The notes below the pieces were generated by a model. The model was given only the letters and a program-made list of their open reading frames with translations. It was not told where the DNA came from and ran no database searches. A stretch of 64,000 nt of DNA from Polytrichum commune (lineage: Eukaryota; Streptophyta; Polytrichopsida; Polytrichales; Polytrichaceae), in contig OX485803.1 of NCBI GenBank assembly GCA_950295325.1, forward strand, positions 74,477,554 to 74,541,553, given 5' to 3'. The translations under genes and the position numbers were made by a program. Below, piece after piece: positions 59,280 through 64,000 of the stretch; position 1 is the first letter of the stretch, and the number at the start of each line of letters is the position of its first letter.

Positions 59280-60461
59280 GATGCTCTTCCAGTATGTTGA
59301 TGCCCTTTTGACTGTTTGCAAAGTTTCTTGAACCCCATACAGCAGTGGTGCCTGAGTCATATTTTAAGCACCGTATCCAATGGGAAGCAGTGGTTGAAAG
59401 TTCTTTATATCTTCAATTGCAAATAGAGCCTCCTCCACTGCAAGAATAGTCACCAAAAAAGCAAAGTCAGACTTTAACTGCTTCTTGAATAAAGAGTTGC
59501 ACATCTTGGAAATCCCCATCCCCATCCTCACCCCAAAATGAAGACCAGACAACAATTAATCTTATAACCTTATCCAAACATTTGTCAAGTGTAGGTTGTA
59601 CTCATTCATCACTTCACATAGATTGCTGATATCGCAAGCTCTTGTGCCTGTTATCAGGCATTTATTGTAGTCAGAAGAGTAAGAACTTCAAGCAGATTTT
59701 GGTTTCCATTTGTGTTTAAAAAATGCTACACTTGTTACACCTGAGGTTGGAAATAGATCTCAGTACCTAAATGCTGCAGTTAAATTTTCCAGATTTTCAT
59801 CAACTTGTATGTATTAAATAGGATCCATTCGACTGTGCCCAAACAAAGACTTCACTTTGTCTATGATGTGACCATATTCACAGAAATGAGATTTCACAAT
59901 GGCCCGGCTCTCTTGTGCTTGAAGAGAGAAGACCAAGTTCCCCTTAAAACATGCATGCTCAGATACATGAATCCTCCTTGGACACAAAGTGTTAAGGTCA
60001 AACTCAATTGGAAAATTGATAATGTACCCTTGGTAATCAATGCATAAGTCGACTAGGATTTGTTAATAGACTTCCTTTGATCCCCTAAGAGTTTCTCACC
60101 ATTTGCTCAGATCTTTGATTAAACAAGGTCAGTAGCTCCATGGAAGTAGCATGATTTTCAGAGTCATGTGCACTACTCCCATATAGTGGTCAGGCCAAGA
60201 GATTTTTCTGGCATGTCTATTCCTGATTGGGTACAAGGAGGAACATTGTCACCCATAATTGATGCCCCTGCCATGGCCTGACTGATACGTCTAATAGTGG
60301 ACACGTGTCGCCCCGCCATCTAGTAAGCGTCCAACCTACTGAGCCTATGGGCACAATTTGTGTTTGCTAATCATCTTGCACTAATTGCGTGTTTCATATT
60401 CTTCGAGAAGTGGGTGCAGAGAGAATAGTGTCCACTTAAGGACCATATACCTTATGTGCAC
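59280..60461. other. 3' flank of the Josephin-like gene and intergenic sequence
   Basis: No gene seen. The interval lies between the convergent 3' ends of the Josephin-like and FAD oxidoreductase genes. An inverted R1 repeat copy lies at 60250-60430. Confidence 0.5.
60250..60430. repeat. Dispersed repeat family R1, inverted copy
   Basis: On the minus strand this reads ATTCTCTCTGCACCCACTTC and GTGCAAGATGATTAGCAAA, matching 5160-5235. Confidence 0.55.
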
Positions 60462-63400
60462 TCAAACTTGAGGCAAGAGTGAGGTAAAGTGGTTGAGTTC
60501 AGGAGGTATGAGCGCCGGATTCCTGGAAATTGCAGCAGCCGCAACAAGTTCACCCAGCCAACCGTGATATATGAGTCCTCTTGATCCAAGCCCGCCTAAA
60601 AGCCACCACTGCGTTTCAGACCGCAATGGCTGCACAAGCTTGTCAATGCACCCTGCAAAAAGCACACAGCAGGACTCAGAAACAGACGGCAGAAGGGTCA
60701 TTTACACTACCAAGGTAGTCGTTGTTGTGGTTGACCACCAAAATCCACCACAACTACAGTTTTTTCATTCACTTATAGTGTGGAAATCCTTGTGATTGTG
60801 ATTGACAGTGGGGTTGGTCTTCCAAATCGCAATCCATCATTGGTTCAGATCTTGGACTCAAGGACTTAAAGTGAATATTATCCTTGTTGACCTTGGATTG
60901 CAATGTTGGAGTGGAGGGCTGGGGTTATTGGGTAGAGGGTGGTTGTGGTTGAGATTTATTATGCCTTTTCCATGAACTAGGTGGTTACTGGACATTGCCA
61001 TTTGGGTGCCATCTTGAATAAGGCCTTCTGATCATGGACATCTATATAGCATAGAATGAGAGCGGAGGAGGATGAAGATTATGCTCTAGGGAAGTCATCA
61101 TCTTCCCCAATCCTGGGACGCCATCTCAAGCACCAAATGGATATGGAATAGAATCAAAGAACGTAAACCACAACCACAACCACCCTTAGTGTAAACAACT
61201 AGAGATTGGCAAGAAATTTGAGTACGGAATACCCACATCCCCAATAAACTTTGAGACTGCAAAAATGCAGCATACCTGCCAAAGGCAACGCCCCTGCTGC
61301 AGTCCGAGGAGGCATTGCACGCACACCCGCCCGTAAGCTTGTGACATCCCAGTGTTGTATAAGTGGATAGAAGGACTCAGCTCTTGATACAAGCTCATCT
61401 CGCACCAAAGTTTCCTCGAGGACTGACACATCTGCACACTCAGGCCCAGAGCTCCAATCCTTGGTTGCTCCAAGGACCATCCTTCTCGCACCCTGTATGG
61501 CCAACCAAGTATGGGAAAGTAAATTGGGTGCCTGAGAATGGTACTCTTCGTAATTGGATGGCAGCTCTAATTGTGCGACGACTCCGCGACACATAGACAG
61601 CGGAAGCTTTCCTGAAAGCTCAGGAAGCAACAATGCCTTTGAACCTGTGCACACCACCACTGCCTCATATCCTTCTTTTGAGAGCTCTATAAGGGAGCTA
61701 ACTTTTTCTTTTTTGAGTACAGCTTGTGTACCTAGACCAAAGCTCTTGCATGCTAACCATAGCGTGTTGAGATAGTGCTGTGAGTCAAGGTTTAGGCCTT
61801 CTGGCATGTACAGAGCTAACCCACTTTCAGGTAATACAAGGCCTGGTACTATGGCCTGTGCTAATGAGGCCTCTAGGCATTTAATACCTTCCTCAAAGGA
61901 CACACTGTCTCGGAGCTTTCGTGCATGAATTATGTGTTTCTCGGCAACAAGAGGACGTAGGATGCCCCTTCGCCATGCTATGGGTTTCGAGTTTGGGATC
62001 GTTGCGTTCAATTTTTCTGCAACAGCTACCAAGTTCAGAGCTGCTTGCCATCCTTCATTTCCCTTCCACAGAAGCTTTCCTTTGGGTGTAAAAGGGTGTA
62101 ATAGTCCCCCTGAAACACCGGACGCACCTCCACCAATCCCAACCTCGTCAAATAGGTCCACGCAGACCAGCCCTGAGTTGCAGGTGTGCTGAAGATTCAA
62201 ACAAGCGTCACATTTAAGTGTGATGAGAATAACACTCTATTTACTTGTCACTGCAATATGAGCTATGTGACATGTTCATCTTCATTATCTCTATAGAAAA
62301 AAATTCAAACAAGCACAAATGTGATGAGAATAACACTCTATTTACATATCACTGCAATATGAGCTATGTGAAATGTTCATCTTCATTATCCCTTAGAGAA
62401 GATTCAAACAAGCATAAATGTGATGAGAATAACAGCCTATTCAATTATAACTGCAACATGAGCAATGTGAACTGTTCATCTTTTATTATCCCTATAGGAC
62501 TTCTCTGTCCCTCCATCACACATGTCAAGCTGCAAACCAAAAAACAAGCAAACTTACATATGTCCAACTGTTACATCCTAGTGCTTCTATGTAAAATTAA
62601 GACTATCGGTCCTTTTCCCTCTTAGCTACTTCTTGCGGTTTATTTGGATGCCTCCAGCGACTGAAAACGATATGAAATAAGGAAGTCTAGATTATGAGAC
62701 ATAGCGCCCTGGAGTGTGATCCCCTATATATCACCATGCTGCATTGTCAAATTGCAAGTTCTTGAGTGTTTTCTCTATTTACTTATCATTGCAGTATTTG
62801 GCTGTAAGGCCGTATTCAGATTAAATTCTGTATTGCAAGTGGAATTCTAACGAGCACTTCTGGAGTCTGCATCCTAAAATCAGCACACGGATGACAGAAT
62901 TTCAACTCAAACTAACTCATGGTCAAAACTATTCAATGTGACCTAGAACCAAAGAATTAAGGAAAGGATACCTGGAGCAGATGCCATGCCACTGATACCC
63001 CAGCAAATCCAGCTCCCAGCACTGCAAATCTATTGTTCCACAACCACCATTCCTCACGTTTAAGCTCAACTCAACTCCCAGCTCTTAGGTCCCCAACTTC
63101 TTCAAATAACAAATTTCCCATCTATCCAACCATGACATCGGTGAACGACTCCCACAGATGGCAAAACTTTCCACATACCCCTTTCCACTTTGTAATCATT
63201 TTTCAGAAAAACAACCACGTTGCAACATACTTGTGCCATCGCCTGCACGAGACCCAAACCGAAGGACAAGACGCCTGACGAAGTGGGAAACTCAAATATT
63301 CATAAACCCATAACCTCTTCCCCTAGTACAACATTATGGCTGCACCGAGAGCCTCATTGGGTCTCCAACATTGCTACAAGAAGTTCTCAGAGTACAGTGT

Positions 63401-64000
63401 AACCTGGAGCAGAATGTTTTAATAGTACGTAATTTTCATCGGGAAGAGATTATGTCCTCCACCCGAAGTTTCTTAGGGTGAACCACACATCTACCATATG
63501 GTTAAACAGATTGTTTACAAAGTTCATTTGTTTATTGATGTGCATAATCTCGTTCTGATGGAAATTACGTTAGATAATGGCCATTGCCTCAACCCAGCTC
63601 GCTCGGCTGGGTCTACCCAATGACCACTATTCACTTAGGGGGTTCTTCTGTAAGGTGGACATCCAGAGCACAGGTCTGCCTTCATTGGCAAACCACAAAT
63701 GACACAAGAATGTGAACAGGAACAGGAAGAGAGTTAATTCCAGGAGTACACCACAAGCCCCTTTGGGTGACATTTGCATCACTCTCAGTGTGTCAACAGT
63801 AGTTTCTATCTTCGTGTGTCCATGTTGCAATGGAATTGGAGGCAATTTGTGGAGCCCAAATTCTTGAGAAAAGGCGTGGAAAGATTGGAAGAAAAGCACA
63901 GTAAGTACCTGCGTGGAGGGGTGGAAGGGATAGGGACCCCCTGCAGTGGCGATGGAGCGACGCCACTCATCAGGCTTGTCGCCTTGAGAGAAGCCCTTCC
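60462..64000 (-). CDS. FAD-dependent oxidoreductase (DAO family), plastid-type, 5' end outside the window
   Basis: Exons seen: >64000-63909, 63029-62972, 62188-61276 and 60652-60462 (TGA), with GT-AG sites and matching phases. The first gives a Ser/Pro/Arg-rich presequence. The second holds the FAD Rossmann motif AVLGAGFAGVSVAWHLL. The third has DLFDEVGIGGGASGVSGGLL, HPFTPKGKLLWKG, VVVCTGSKALLLPEL and RAGVRAMPP; the last has WWLLGGLGSRGLIYHGWLGE, a typical C-terminal FAD-closing block. Known: DAO-fold enzymes oxidise amines or amino acids. By memory this is the plant family typified by Arabidopsis At5g48440, whose substrate I cannot state. Targeting to the plastid is inferred from the presequence. 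The intron before exon 3 carries tandem repeats. Confidence 0.8.
62193..62505 (+). repeat. ~97-bp tandem triplication at the exon 3 acceptor of the FAD oxidoreductase
   Basis: Three units start with GATTCAAACAAGC (62194, ~62304, 62401) and share GTGATGAGAATAACA, TCACTGCAATATGAGC and GTTCATCTTCATTATC. On the minus strand the first unit borders the splice acceptor. Confidence 0.8.

Overview
The window reads as nuclear DNA of a land plant. It holds spliced genes for a thylakoid-lumen photosystem II factor (PSB27-H2/LPA19 type), a gibberellin-oxidase-like dioxygenase, an SR45a/Tra2-type splicing factor, a Josephin-like protein and a plastid-type FAD oxidoreductase, all with GT-AG introns. An intact IRG-type GTPase gene and several unusual transposon-like genes suggest a non-seed plant (bryophyte, lycophyte or fern); this is inference, and the species cannot be fixed from the sequence.

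Layout. 1-12.9 kb: one gene (PSB27-H2, minus, 2315-3623), then AT-rich sequence with dispersed repeats and MITE remnants. 13.0-14.1 kb: intronless IRG-type GTPase, followed by a 59-bp-armed hairpin. 14.9-19.4 kb: repeats, including a foldback element and a ~60-bp tandem array. 19.4-34.7 kb: an accessory block. A decayed DUF7869-like, transposase-like gene lies on the minus strand (19453-22576). A roughly 1590-codon composite gene lies on the plus strand (27868-33665), with a DGQHR-like motif, a degenerate adenine/cytosine-N-methyltransferase-like motif, a proline-rich coiled-coil linker and an FCP1/NIF-phosphatase-like C-terminus. About 30 copies of a short palindrome (arms TTTACGAACG and CGTTCGTAAA around two free bases) sit upstream of the first gene and almost only in the leader and introns of the second. 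34.8-38.4 kb: repeats. 38.5-42.8 kb: 3-exon 2OG-Fe(II) dioxygenase (minus) with MITE copies on both sides of exon 2. 44.8-45.4 kb: a possible gene remnant. 45.9-49.5 kb: SR45a-like gene (minus), nine exons with a duplicated RS exon. 49.8-54.6 kb: repeats. 54.65-59.28 kb: Josephin-like gene (plus) that lacks the catalytic Cys and His. 60.46 kb to the window end: FAD-dependent oxidoreductase (minus), running off the right edge.

The housekeeping genes are unrelated to one another in function. The stretch of most interest is 19.4-34.7 kb. My working reading is a large mobile element, now decaying, with two divergently transcribed genes and its own dispersed palindromic site family. The nonsense codons seen there (two TGA, one TAG) can all be explained by C-to-T changes. 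No element ends, terminal inverted repeats or target-site duplications could be fixed by eye, so the element boundaries remain a hypothesis. All domain names come from motif recognition, not from searches.
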